Shown piece after piece: positions 44,810-57,378 of a DNA stretch of 64,000 nucleotides (the first letter of the stretch is position 1; each line of letters begins with the position of its first letter). Under the pieces are notes generated by a model, which saw only the letters and a list, made by a program, of their open reading frames with translations, did no database searches and was not told the DNA's origin. The stretch comes from Diabrotica undecimpunctata (Eukaryota > Arthropoda > Insecta > Coleoptera > Chrysomelidae), in NCBI RefSeq assembly GCF_040954645.1, contig NC_092808.1, positions 12,701,883-12,765,882 of the forward strand, read 5' to 3'. The translations under genes and the position numbers were made by a program.

Positions 44810-47699
44810 TAGACTTCGGCAAATATGCATATTGCATATTTTGCATATTGTGCATATTTTATGCAAATATTTCATATTTTGGCATATTTGTATAAAAGTT
44901 TGCATAAAGTGCATAAAAGTTCAGATTTTTATACTGTATTTGAAAATTTTTAAACATACCAATTTATTTCAATTCTTGTATAAAATTTTGTAGTCATTTT
45001 AATCAAGAAATGATCTAAGTACGTAATCTCTACAGGTACAAAACATTTACAATTTCAAAGAAGATCAATTTAAGTAGCCCTCAACATTCTTAGAAAGTCT
45101 CGGTCACTGAGGCATTTAGTTATTGGATAATCGCTAAGGGTTCGCTCATTTGCATTTTATGATCTAATCCCCAAATCTATCTACAATTTATTGTATCTTA
45201 ACAGCAGGTAAACGGCTAATAGTTTTGTTCCTAATTTAGGGATTTTCCAAAATCTCCCAGTTTATTGAATTAGGTACCTAAACATTTCTAATTTGATGCT
45301 CAGATTTGTAAATCATTTTTGTTTTGATATTCAAAGCGTAAACACTCGTTGTGCGTAACAAAAAGGAAGATTGTGATTTTATAATGCCTAAAACAACCAG
45401 TGCTTCAACTTGGATTAAACCTTATAAAGAGCTGTCTATGGATATGGGAAAAATCTACTGTTCAGTCTGTGGCAAAATTGTAAGTATCTAATATTTTCTA
45501 TTAAATATCTAATATTTCATACATACAGGGTGTTTCCAAATGACACTTACAACGTTTGACTGTAGATACTTCTCGAAAAATTGAACAAAACGATATAGTT
45601 AATGAGGGGTCAAACTTATTTACTTTTCGAGATACAGGGTGTTAAAATTAAAAAAAATTAAATTCTTTTAGTTAATAACAACAATAACTTTAAAACCAAT
45701 AAACGTATTTACTTGAAATTTAGTACTCGTAGGTTGTTTTTAAATGAAAAATAGCTTCCTTTAGTGAGAAAAAATTGTCCATGGTACAATACAATGGTGT
45801 GTATTTAGAAAAATTTTTCACCTTTACTTTTTTTTATGAAGTCAGCTATTCTAAAACACAATTATTTTTATTGTAATTGAATTAACAAAAAAAAAACTTT
45901 TGTTGAATTTTAAAATCAGTTATATGATGTACTAATGGTTAGTAACAAAAACTAATTTGTGGATTATTACTGCATTTAAAACACTTAGCGAGTGTTTTTT
46001 TCCAAACCAGTTATTTGATTAACCAAAAACACCTTGTATATTTTTATAGTTTAAAGGTTGGGCTAAAATAAAGGTTTTTATTTTTATTTATAGATAGCAT
46101 GTGAGAAGAAATTTCAGATAGACCAACATGTAAGAACTGCTTCACACATTGCAAAAAAAGGAAAAATAGGAGGAAAACATCAAACTTCAATGGCTAAATG
46201 TTTCCAATCTACTTCAAAAAAATTAGATGAGCAAGAAACTTTTAATGAAGACTTGTGTCGCGCATTAGTGTCTGCAAACATACCGCTTTCAAAATTAGCA
46301 GATGTAAATTTTAGTTCGTTTCTAAAAAAATATTGCAAACTTAATGTTCCAAGTGATCGGTCTCTAAGAAGAAATAATGTGAACGGGCTATACTCGTCGG
46401 TGTTAATTAATATTAAGGAAGAAATTGCAGATAATTATTTTTACATATCTGTAGACGAAACCACTGATTCCTCAGGAAAGTATATTGCTCATTTATTGAT
46501 TGGTGTTCTTAAAGAAGATACCTTACCAAAATCTCATCTTATTTCATGCCAGCAACTTGAGAAAACAAATGCTTTAACAATTTCGCGTTTTATACAAGAA
46601 ACATTAGCAACTTTTTTTCTTCCGACAACTATTCCTTCTAATAAATTACTGCTTATTTTATCGGATGCTGCTCCTTATATGGTGAAAGCAGGACAAAATT
46701 TAAAAATATTTTTCCCAGATTTAATACATGTTACTTGTGTAGCGCATGGATTAAACAGAGTTGCAGAGGAAATACGAAAAAAGTTTCCTCTTGTAAATAC
46801 CATGATATCCAGTGTCAAAAAAGTATTTCTTAAATCTCCTATAAGAATTCAACTTTATAAAGAAATGCTACCTAACATTCCTCTTCCACCACAACCTATT
46901 TTAACGCGATGGGGAACATGGTTAGAAGCAGCTAATTTTTATGCAGATCATTTTGTTAAAATAAAGAACATAATTGATACGTTAACAGATGAAAGTTCTT
47001 AATCTCTTTTGGATTCTAAACAAACTTTTCAGAGTAACTTGCTTCAACAAGAACTTTCATTTATAAAATCAAATTTTAGTTTTGTTCAAAAAACAATTAC
47101 ACAGTTAGAATCACCAAAACTGTCATTGTTCGAAAGTACAGCATTAATAAAAGAATTTGCGTCATGTTGTCGGAACGTTAGAGGTAATATTGGAAAAGAT
47201 ATTTTAAAAAAATTTGAAGCTACTATGGAAAAAAATAAAGGTTACCATATTCTTTCTGAAGTAGTCAGTGTTCTAGCTGGAAATATTTCGGAAACAATTA
47301 ATTTGGAACCAAAGGTTTTGGTTAGTTTGAAAAATGCACCCGTTACATCAGTTGATGTTGAACGAAGTTTTTCCATATATAAATATATGTACTCAGACAG
47401 AAGCCAAACAGAAGCCAAAATTTTGAACACCACTTGGTCATTTATTGTTACCATAATTCTAAATAAGTTTATTCATACTTAAAAATGATGTAGTTACTTA
47501 AAATAAATGTAAATCTTAATGAATAGTAGGAAATATTTAGTTATGTACACTTTTTTTTTAAATAAAATTGTTACTATTTTACGATTTTTTTATTTATTTG
47601 TATGCATATTTTGTAAAATATTTGCATATTTTCGGGTAAACACGTGCATATTTATGCGCATATTTTCTACATTTTTATTTGCATATTTGCCGAAGTCTA
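44810..47699 (+). mobile_element. DUF659-type hAT transposon, copy 2, both ends intact
   Basis: Ends TAGACTTCGGCAAATATGCA and TGCATATTTGCCGAAGTCTA-type form the inverted repeats. An exact 8-bp duplication GTGATTAG flanks it (44802-44809 and 47700-47707). Length 2890 bp. GCATAT words cluster at both ends. The pair of ends and the duplication prove a standard hAT insertion. Confidence 0.97.
45384..47482 (+). pseudogene. hAT transposase (BED finger + DUF659), copy 2
   Basis: Exon 1 is 45384-45479, the intron 45480-46093 and exon 2 starts at 46094, the same structure as copy 1. The frame runs through DETTDSSGKY, LSDAAPYM and CVAHGLNR but stops at TAA 47000-47002, where copy 1 has CAA (Gln). It continues through to SVDVERSFSIYKYM. 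After DRSQ the frame shifts, so the conserved end (..LLENFEHHLVIY) is replaced by TEAKILNTTWSFIV. Position 47287-47289 is TCG, which is TAG in copy 1. Neither copy can make a whole protein. Confidence 0.92.
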
Positions 47700-48174
47700 G
47701 TGATTAGACATGTGCTCATGTATGGGTGTGAAGCGTGGACCCTGACCAAAGAAACTATAAGAAAACTTAGATGTTTTAAGAAGAAAATTCTCAGAAAAAT
47801 CTTTGGGCCTTATCACGACATTAATAGTAACCAATACCGAATGAGAACAAATGCTGAGGTCAAGCAGATGTATAGAGCGAGCGATATAGTCTTAGAGATT
47901 AAATCCCAACGTCTAAGATGGGCTGGCCATATCCATAGACTCCCTAATAACCGCCTTGCCAAATTAATATGGGAGGAAGCCCCCACAGGAAGAAGGTCCT
48001 TAGAACGTCCACGAATGTGATGGAGAGACAATATATGGTCAGATCTAAGAACAATGAGGCTACCCACTGACCCAACTATTATGGACGACCGTTCAAGATG
48101 GAAACAAGTTGTGCAGTCAGCCAAAACCCACATCGGGTTGTAGTACTACGAGAAGAAGAAGTATACAGAATCAT

Positions 48175-48795
48175 GTAAAGAGTTGTAGAGGACTATCCGT
48201 TATTGGAGGATTTGACTTTGTGGAGCGATAGTTGCATTCCGCAAAATCGCAATAGATTTATAAGGTTTGCTATTGCATATATTTTATAAACTAATGCAAA
48301 TTTTAAATGAAGTTTTCAGTACCTTTATAATCCTGTATACAAGAAGTCGATTTAGTTCGACCAATTTGCGAAAATCTGAATACTTTTCTCCACTTTCGGT
48401 ATTAAGAGTCCTTTTGAAAGTAAACACAACATATCCTTACACCACACTTCAAATGAAAAAGCAAAATTTTCTGCATTTTTCATCCTATTTATTAAAATGG
48501 TGGTTTCTTTACAATTTATTCCATTTTTTTACGACATCGATTTCCAAACCACTTTTAACGAACATGAATACAAAATCATTAGTTTAAGACAACGATCTGC
48601 GAGGAGACATACTGCTGAAAATGACGAAATACCGATGTCAATAAACAAAAATGGTACTAAATTCACCTTAGCACAAAACAAAGTGGAAGCTCTGATGTAT
48701 GACTCATGTATGTACAGGTGGATGCCAGAAGTAAATAGAAACTTGAATGTTCACATATTTTCCAATATATCGAAACATAAACAGTACAACTGAGA
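48175..48795 (+). pseudogene. SD..QN family transposase, C-terminal half (copy D)
   Basis: VVEDYPLLEDLTLWSDSCIPQNRNRFIRFA gives a variant catalytic site (SDSCIPQNRN), followed in shifted frames by IQEVDL, EYFSPLSVLRVLLKVNTTYP, and at 48497-48793 MPMSINKNGTKFTLAQNKVE and MYRWMPEVNRNL. This order corresponds to the C-terminal half of the same unclassified family as copies A-C, but a different subfamily. It begins just after a LINE tail. Confidence 0.55.
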
Positions 48796-48799
48796 TTGC

Positions 48800-50405
48800 T
48801 GATCACAAGATAACATTGCAAAGACAATTGTTTCATGTTTTTGCATTTTTCGTTTTTTGTTAGAGTTACAAAGTTCTATGTTATTTTATTTTTTCAATAA
48901 AAATATGAAAAAAATTAAATATTTTCTTTTCGTTTTTTTTTTAATTTGCTTTTGTAGTAGACTTTTACCTCTTACGTTTAAAACAAAAGCAAATATACTT
49001 TGTTGTATACGAAATCTAATGGTCAAAATATTTAAAGTCATTTTTCTCAGTTTCGCCATTTTGTAGCATACAACCTTATAATCCTTAGGCAGCGATATCT
49101 CATTTTAAAGAGCAAGTATTTTCAAAAAAATCGTCTATTGTAACGAAATATTTTGCCTACCTCAGAGTAAGAACATAGGGGTAGAAAATTGGTGACAGAA
49201 ACTACTGGGGTAGAAATAGGTCAAACAAAATAATCGATACTGGTGCGTACGGGCACTCAGGGGTTAGTTGGAGAGCAGCTGGGTCGTAGATAAGTTGAAA
49301 TAAATGGCAAAGGGGTCGGATTGGGGTAACTACACAATGAAATAAAGGGATACTTACATAAATCTCCTAGAACAAAAACGAAACAAGATATGGCACGGTT
49401 ACCTCTAGCTATTTTTATTCGGACGCCGCTTCGAAGAAAACTTCCTGCTAGAAAAAAAAAGAAAATTTCTTCTTCCCTAAAATCAACAATACATACAAGG
49501 ATTAGGAGACTTTTCTAAATAAAAATAAAAAATGGATCAGAGAAACAAATCAAACGTTTATTTTTGTCTCAAACAAATAGTTATCAAAAATACAGATTGC
49601 TCAAGAAGCATACTAAATAACATAATAACAAAATTAACAAAAACTTACGTGCTTTGTTCTGTTTACAAAGGAGATTGCTACAAAAATTTTCGAAATGGTT
49701 CCTAGGTTATTTATTAATATGACCAAATTAGATTATTAAAAATTAAAGATATCCTTGTTTATGAAAATATCTTAAAATTTAACCTTATATATGAAATATC
49801 TTTTCTATATAATAATCAAATTAAAATTGTTTTACAACAACAGCAGATTTAAGCCAAAATGTCATATGTCAACATAACATTGTAAGACAGAATAAATTAT
49901 GACATTTTGTTGGCCACGCCTCTAACACAATATAAAACTTTAAATATTACAAATTCTTTTACTTTAATGAAAGCAATTATCAAATATCAAAAATAATGTC
50001 TATTTAATTTGGAAAAATTAATATGTTAATTGTTACCTTAATTCACAAACTTTGCCACTTAACTTTGAAAAACTTGCTACTATCTCTGGTATTGGAGCTG
50101 CAAGGACAAAACTCTCAACTGGAACAAAAAAGGAAACCATTTCCATACTCAGGAACGAAGATCTGACGTAGATGGGGTTGGATCAAGCAGGCAAACGACA
50201 ACAAAGCTGGTGGGACATCCTATATAATAATTTTCAAAATTTCATCAGTTCCGGTGTACTGCACAAATCTTATGGTTGATACTCTGTTCTAAACTGCATT
50301 ATTGCAAAAGAGTATTATCCAACCTTTCACCGGTCTTAAGACATAACACAAAAAAAATGAATCGACTCCTGATTCAAAATCGCCCAAGCATCTTTCTAGT
50401 CTGAA
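48800..50405. other. No recognised gene; one short palindrome
   Basis: AT-rich DNA. CAAAATGTCAT (about 49857) and ATGACATTTTG (about 49904) form an 11-bp inverted pair about 60 bp across. Nothing else is supported. Confidence 0.45.
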
Positions 50406-50410
50406 ATCTC

Positions 50411-50570
50411 TTGCTTGACTCCCTATCTGCCTTATATTTTACAAATTCAACCCCAAATATTTTCCCTTCACGTCTTGCAGCCAGTTTGTGGTCTACGAAC
50501 CTAAACAAACAAAATACCCCTCTTGACCTCGTTCTTAGCAACGAACCCACAAAAAAACATCTTGAAATAT
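50411..50570 (+). pseudogene. Possible LINE endonuclease fragment
   Basis: NKQNTPLDLVLSNEPT resembles the 'R..NTLDLVLTN.P' motif of CR1-like endonucleases. The match is short and alone. Confidence 0.35.
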
Positions 50571-50632
50571 TTACTTTTAAATTTTGTAACTGGAAATTTT
50601 TTACCTCACAATACATACAGAGAATAGGGTGA

Positions 50633-51984
50633 TTTTAATGTAAATAAAGACAAAAAAATATTCTCAGCGTTAATACGTTTTTACTACGAGATAAACAACA
50701 CGCATTTTATTGATTATTTTAAACGTCCTCGTTTCCTAGTTTTAACCGGAATAATTTTCTACCTGACAATGTAACAGAGACAAGAACATCTATATTTTGA
50801 AACAAATGAATACAAAATTTAAAACAGAATTTATACTATTATATAGATATTAAATATAAAACGCTACACTATTAAACGTTTTTATTTACAACGCGTTTGT
50901 TTACAATAATAAAATGAATAAAAAAATTCGTTTTTTTTGCTTAAATGGTAAAAAAAAACCATGCTGTAGTAAAAATTTCGATATTCCAGTTGAAAAATAG
51001 TGCCCAGTAATTTTTCGATTTTTCAAGTGCTTTTCTTTGCTTCGTTTCCTGGAGCATATAGAATTGTGTAAGAAAATATATTCACTGGTAAATTATTTGC
51101 GTTTACTTGTTTCAAAACTTAATTACCAATCTCTAATACCGCATATGTACATCCGAGATTTAACGTAAAGGTAAACACACATAACTAATTTTAACGCTCT
51201 TGTAGCTACACAGTTTAATAAGAGAAATGCCACGCAAATAATAACCAATTATAATCATAGAGGATTAAAGCGGTTTTAGCCAAGTCGCCGGTCCCATCTC
51301 TATTATCTGAAACAGCTTCGGTTTGCGTCGTGTCCCCATGAATTATGATATTGCTCTTTAAAAGAGGGGTGTTTTAATAGCTCGCGGGTAGTGGGTGTCT
51401 ATTTGTTTTCTCTGGAATGAAGAAATATGCAGAGGACAATGTGTAATTGAAATTATAATTTGGAATAGCGAGAGAAATGGCGGGAACAGTTATTAATTCT
51501 TTTGAAAGCATCGTCGTCTCTCAACGAACAAAAGTGTACCCGCGCGCATTTAAAAACGGAATTCTAGACGACGACGCCACGCCGAAAAGGAGAAAACTAT
51601 GTCCCTTCGGGCTTGTTTAAGGCGAACAAATATAAAATACGATATAGAACTGAAAATATGCTATACATTTCTATAAATTACGTGAAAAATAACTAGATCT
51701 TAGTTCTTATAAAGATTAGAGATTATTTCTGAACGACATTTTAGTAATTTACTGCTTTACATAACCTATCTTCTTTATCTATATAGATTACAGAGAACTG
51801 ATTTTTATCATCACCATAATTGACCAGATGTGCTTGGCCTTGACTAAAATGTTCCTCTATTGCAACCTCGAATACGCTCTATTTTTTTAGTTGGTTTAAT
51901 TTGATCCTTTTTCTTCTCATTGGTATTTTATTCAGGCTGAGTCAACCTGGGGCCTGTAGATATTAAAAATATCTCATGTTTGTG
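50633..51984. other. Mostly AT-rich; GC-normal stretch 51240-51620
   Basis: 51240-51620 has higher GC content, GACGACGAC words and no repeat that I recognise. It may be unique or regulatory DNA, but nothing shows a function. The rest is AT-rich without features. Confidence 0.3.
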
Positions 51985-53370
51985 GTCTGACTGCCCTAGA
52001 GAACCTACTGTCTTACTCGCTGAAGTCAAAGATGCAATTAAATCGCTAAAGAGAAATAAATCCCCAAGCAATTATTCAATACCAGTGAAATACTAAAATT
52101 ACTAGGTAAAAAAGGATTACATATAATCCATTCTATCTGTATATCTGTTTGGAATTCAGAAAAACGGTCATCTGATTAGTGTACGACAATTTATATCCCG
52201 CTACACAAAAAAGTAACTACTACCAGATGTGGAAACTACCACACACTGTTACTAATAACACATGCTAGTAAAATCTTGTTGTATATCATCAAAAACAGAT
52301 TAAAAACCTATCTTATCATCATCATCATATAACGGGGGTCCTACGGCGATTGCCGCTTCCCGCATTTCAGCCTCCATCTTTTCCTATCTCTCCAATCTCC
52401 CACTTCTAAGCCTCTAGATTGCCTTGTTTTTGTAATTTCTCTTCTCCAGGAATTTGGTGGTCTTCCCCTTTTCCTTCTTTCTGGCGGAACATACATTAAG
52501 GCTTTCTTTGACCACCGCTCCTCCTCCATTCTCATCACGTGACCATACCATTGTAATTGCCTTCCTTGTATTCTATCTGAAAGAGTATCTGTAATTCCTG
52601 TACGGTTTCGTATTTCCTCATTCCTGATTCTTTCCATTCTCGATAGTCGAGAATGGAAAGCTCGCTAAGAACCTATCTACATTTCCAAATACCTCAGGAA
52701 CAAGCGGGGTTTGTAAAGGGAAAAGGTACACGGGAACAAATTATGAACCTGAAACAACTCATTAAAAAGTCTAGAGAATTTCAAGTACCTATGATTATAT
52801 GCTTCGTTGACTACCAAAAGGCATTTGATTGTGTAAGCTGGATAAATCTGTGGTCCATTTAAGTAGAAATGGGCACACAATTTCTGGTGTACATGGTACA
52901 TGCACATGTACCATTTCAATATAGTACCGAGAGAAGTGTTAGACAGGGATGCGTGTTATCACCTTACTTATTCAACATTTATGGCGAATATGCCATGAGG
53001 ATGGCTTTAGATGAATGGACCGATAGAGTAACAGTGGCTGGTAGAAAAATCTCCAATTTCAGATTTGCTGATGACACTACACTTATAGCAGCAAATGAGC
53101 AAGAGATGTTTAACCTCCTGTGAAGAGTTAAGTACGAAAGCAATAAAGTTGGTCTGAAAATCAATAAAGCTAAGACAAAAATAATGGTGGTCGACAGATT
53201 CCACACTATTCACCTGAATAACATGTTAGAGAAATACCAGATAGTGGACAGTTTTGTCTATCTCGGGTCTAGTATAAATAACAATGGTAATTGTGAAGCA
53301 GAAGTTCGGAGACGTATTGTTATGGCAAAAAATGAGATAAGTCGCCTAACTAAAGTTTGAAAATTTCTAT
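51985..53370 (+). pseudogene. LINE reverse transcriptase, split by a nested LINE tail
   Basis: LLAEVKDAIKSLKRNKSP, SEKRSSD.. and ILLYIIKNRLKTYL (to 52313), then beyond the nested insert HFQIPQEQAGFVKGKGTREQ, CFVDYQKAFDCVSW (motif A), SVRQGCVLSPYLFNIYGEYA (motif B), FRFADDTTLI (FADD), KINKAKTKIMVV and YLGSSINNNGNCEAEVRRR. Several frame breaks; no 3' tail recognised after 53370. Confidence 0.85.
52314..52669 (-). pseudogene. Nested 5'-truncated LINE tail with TSD and 5' inversion
   Basis: Minus-strand frame MERIRNEEIRNRTGITDTLS, LQWYGHVMRMEEERWSKKAL and PPERRKRGRPPNSWRREITK, ending in ATGATGATGAT. AACCTATCT flanks it at 52305-52313 and 52670-52678. At its 5' end the word CTTTCCATTCTCGA (52630-52643) is inverted exactly at 52647-52660 with a 3-nt loop. 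Confidence 0.85.
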
Positions 53371-53542
53371 TTTTTTCTAGTTTCTCCCATTTAAATCGTT
53401 TCATACGCTATACTAAACAGGATTATTCACGAAACACTTCAATCAAGTGTTGTCAATATTATATTGTAGTATATTTCTAAAAATTTAGACCAGGAGTGGG
53501 ACGAAAAGATGCTGTAACTTCTTATTTAATATTTTCTTTTTA

Positions 53543-53585
53543 TTAACCCTTAACTGGTCCGGCGTCGTCTGACAGACGTTTCCAT
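53543..53585 (+). repeat. Possible piggyBac-type end
   Basis: TTAA followed by CCCTTAACTGGTCCGGCGTC and the palindrome CGTCTGACAGACG looks like the left end of a piggyBac element. No transposase or opposite end was found; the frame at 53923-54234 is serine-rich and unrecognised. Confidence 0.3.
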
Positions 53586-54239
53586 ATTTTTAATTATTTT
53601 TGCCCTATTTGCCCTATAATTCCATTGCCCTATGATGGGGGTGACTGAAAGCTTTCTATCACACCGAGCCTTCCGAACCGAAGTAACAGCACGTTTCTGT
53701 TTAAGTTTTTGACTCAACCTGCGAACTGGCGATTGACATACACCATATTTTTTTGCTATTTTCTTTGATTAAAAAATGCGGTATTTTCTAATAGAGCAGT
53801 AACAGGTTTGCTCAACAGATCTGCTCTCTGCTGGGACGGACGTAGCTAGAATTAATAAGATATCCCTTGCTAAACGAGCCATGGCAGAAAATTTATTCTA
53901 CTTGTCTTTTCACTAAGATAAGATGCCCACCTTTCTGTCTTCTTGTTCTTCTTCTAGATATCGATCCAGTTCGTCGTCAAGGTGCACCCTTTTCTTGTAC
54001 AGTGACAAAATTTTGAGATCATCTTCACCACTAGAGGACCCAGACAAACATCCAACTTCCTTTTTTATTGCTTCCAGTAGTAAATTTCAGAAAGCTGGAA
54101 ATGTTTGTAATAAAAAACGACAAACTGAAGAGCCTATAATTATTGAACCTAACGAAGTTACAGTATTAGAACAAGTTCAACTAGATTCCATGTTAATGAA
54201 ACGGCAAGTAGCAGCTGTATCTGAAATCAACTGAACTAA

Positions 54240-55685
54240 CGTCCAATCCATTTAAAGAAGAACAACCTCATTATATGGAATACTATTAGTGCAGGAACTT
54301 AATGGGGATGATTATGACCGCCGTGCCCTTTACAGTTTTGTGAAATAATCAGTGAGTGAGCAGTGACCGTTTTTGACAGTTGACAGTTTTGCTTTAATAT
54401 TTTTTTCTCCGAGAAATGCACTTTTTTCATAAAAGGTCTGTAAATGGTTGCAATTGCCATTATTAGTCTGAATAATACCAAAGGATTTTTCACGTGGTGC
54501 ATACATACTCCAGTCGTCAGAGATTATACCTCTAAAGATCATAGGAATAAGCTAAATTTTTATGAAAATGTCAATTTTGGGACCTCAAAAATTATACTAA
54601 AAAGTTTACCACTTCTAATCTCCTGCTTCCCCCCAAAACACGGAAAAATCACGAATTTATCACGAATATGTACGCCTTAGGAAAAAAGGTAGCTCAGATA
54701 ATTTTAAATAAAAATGTTTATTATTACTTTTTGTGTATCATGAACCGTTCTCTCAGAAACAACGCTTGCAGCTACCGGCGATTTTGGATTTTAGTTACGC
54801 GCGCGAAATCAGTTTTAGATAATATTTGTATCAACTCGAAGGTAAAGTGTCCTATCGACAAATTGTGCAGCTTTTTACAAAAAGTGCAAATAAACATTTT
54901 TCTTCAAAATTATCTCAGCTACATTTTTTATTTGAAACACTTTTTTCTACAGCGGATAGATTGTTTGTCAATCAATTTTTTTCCATTTTTCCCCTTACGA
55001 GGTGGGGCGTAGAAATAGTAAACTTTTTTGCATATTTTTTGAAGGCCGAAAATTGACATTCTCAGCAAAATTCAGCTTTCTATCTTAATATGATTTTAAG
55101 AGGTTCAGTGGCATTTTCCTCTAATGCAAAAATTAAATGTATAGGCTGGTAGTATTTTTGGTAATTGACTGCTGGGATCATTTTTTTTAACTGACAATTT
55201 GACTGGCGAAATGTATTTACAATTACTGGAAGACGTGATTCATTCTGCCTTCACTGATATTAAAATTTCCAAGGCATTGGATTGGAAGAAGAGGCAATAT
55301 CAAATGGCCTCCTTAACCACCATATTTGTCTCTTCTTGATTTTTTTTGTAGGTATACCCAAAAATTAATATCTATAGAATACCACCCATATCTTTAAACT
55401 ATTTACATCAACGAATTGTCAAGGAATATCTACGAATCACTCTGCAAAGGATTGAATGAACAAATATTTATCATTTTATGGATACCGGAGGTTATTAGTT
55501 TCACCATTTGGTCAACTAAGTAATAAGTAACCCGCTTAAACTATTTATTTAAATTTTTTTTCTAATAAATCAAATAATGTACTGGACCGAATTCAAAAAT
55601 TTAAATACTGCATATATTTATATAGGAAGTTGCAAGGGCTTTCAAACACAGGACAAATAGTTAATTTCTAAATGAGCTAAAAGTC
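54240..55685. other. No recognised feature
   Basis: AT-rich, no supported gene. Confidence 0.35.
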
Positions 55686-55689
55686 AACA

Positions 55690-55960
55690 AAAAGTATAGT
55701 CCATCTCCAACAATTAAACTTGGACATGTTGTGAGACCAGACATAGAAAACATGGAAAGACTTATTATCCAACGAAAGGTATAAAGACGTAGATTACGAG
55801 GAAGATAGATCGATCAAATTACAGGAATATGCAACATACTTGTACATGAGTTAAAAGAAATAAAAAGAAAAAGAGATCTTTGGAGACGGACAATACAAGA
55901 CACCATGATGATCAGGACACAGGTACACTTCCTTCGAGGAGTCAGGATTGAAGAGAGAGT
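55690..55960 (+). pseudogene. LINE RT C-terminal fragment
   Basis: KLGHVVRPDIENMERLIIQR, RRRLRGR.IDQITG and LKEIKRKRDLWRRTIQDT match the last section of insect LINE RTs ('GH..R...E..I..GKV.G.R.RGR...W.D.I...A.dR..WR'). Two stops. Confidence 0.6.
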
Positions 55961-57130
55961 CATTAAAAATGGTAGAGTAAGTCTTATCCTAAGGTTAGGA
56001 GTAAAAGTAAAATAATCGAAAGTACCTAACGAAGGTGTCTCACTTTAATCAAAGATGGACCTGTCGCTGCGTTTTTTAAAAACTTTTGTAGTTCCAAATG
56101 ATGTTTAGTTTTCGTGTGGCCACCCTATATACATTACAAAAGGGTCCAAAACATTTCACAAGAAAATAGACTTAGAGCCAAATTATATATATTATGTTCA
56201 CACCACGTATTCGTCTTTAACTTGTTCAAGTATATTCCATTTTTTTTTTTTAGTTTTCCTTCAAAATTTTTTATTGTGTGTTGTAATTAGTCAGCACTTT
56301 CTACTAGTTTTGCTGAACCGACAGCAAATTCAAGGCATTAGTGCTTCCTACGCATATTGTTAACATTTTACCTAATTTTTTCAAAAAAGGAACAGAAAAC
56401 ATGTGACATGTTATATGACATAACAACGCTTTGTGTTACTCATTTATAGACTTTACAAATTTTTGATATGATTTTTTGTTCTTTTCAGAGACTTTAATAA
56501 TGTTTCTGCATATTCTCAAATCTTAAAGCAAAAAATATTCTTTCCTTAAACGATTTAGAGCAAGCAATTTCCTTAAAATATTTAGTTCATTTTAAATGTT
56601 GTTCGTCAAATTTTGAAAAGTAACTGAATAATAAACACATATTTTTATGCTGTATTTAAGAAATATGTTTATGTTATCCTACATACGTTACTTCAAGAAT
56701 GAAACACGCGCAGCTGCCTTTTCTCAACAACTGAGGGACAATTACCCCAATTCGGCGGTAATATTTTAAGCCAATTCGCTGACAATCTGATTTTCAAAGA
56801 CGTCGACTGCAATATACCTGCTTTAAGTAAGGACTTACTCATTCGCGAGTTGTAAAGCTCGACGCTTAATCGAAGATTATAGAGCGAAAGCTGCGGAAAG
56901 CTTTCGGAGCGAATGGCGCGAAAATAATTTACACCATGTCGCGATTTCCGGCAATGACAACGACGCAAAATCATTGGCGTTCAGAAACGATAACCATAGG
57001 GTCTGATTTATTTGTTTGGTTCACATTTTTTGGTTTAATACAGCTTATCTGTCTGTTAACTGATTTCCCTAGTTCCCTAGAGGTTAATAAAGAAACTATG
57101 ACAAAACTAAACTATAGGGACATTGTTTGT
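55961..57130. other. No recognised feature
   Basis: A minus-strand frame at 56974-56693 and its plus-strand overlap are not recognised. The rest is AT-rich. Confidence 0.35.
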
Positions 57131-57378
57131 ATTTGATTAAAAAATTACTTTAGTGAGAAAGTAGCAGAAAAAAATAATACTTTTGAATTAAATGATGTAA
57201 AAAATCTGCCTAATAGTGACGTTAAAAATGTGACCTCACAGTCGTGGATAAAATGAATCGAGCAGGCAGTGAAAGAAGAGCAAAATATGTGAAACCTTGA
57301 TAACTTCATTGAAATTACCATGGAACCAGTTATTGTGAATTTAGGCCAAGATACTACTGATGAATCTGAAGATGACAT

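Larger units (their letters stand above)
44755..48162 (+). pseudogene. LINE thumb/3' end, host of hAT copy 2
   Basis: The left part ends ..TAVYRMVI at the hAT insertion. The right part (47700 on) reads VIRHVLMYGCEAWTLTKETI, KKKILRKIFGPYHDINSNQY, LEIKSQRLRWAGHIHRLPNN and GRRSLERPRM, and the copy ends with GAGAAGAAGAAG at about 48150-48162. Removing the hAT and one copy of its 8-bp duplication makes the frame continuous across the site. Confidence 0.85.
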
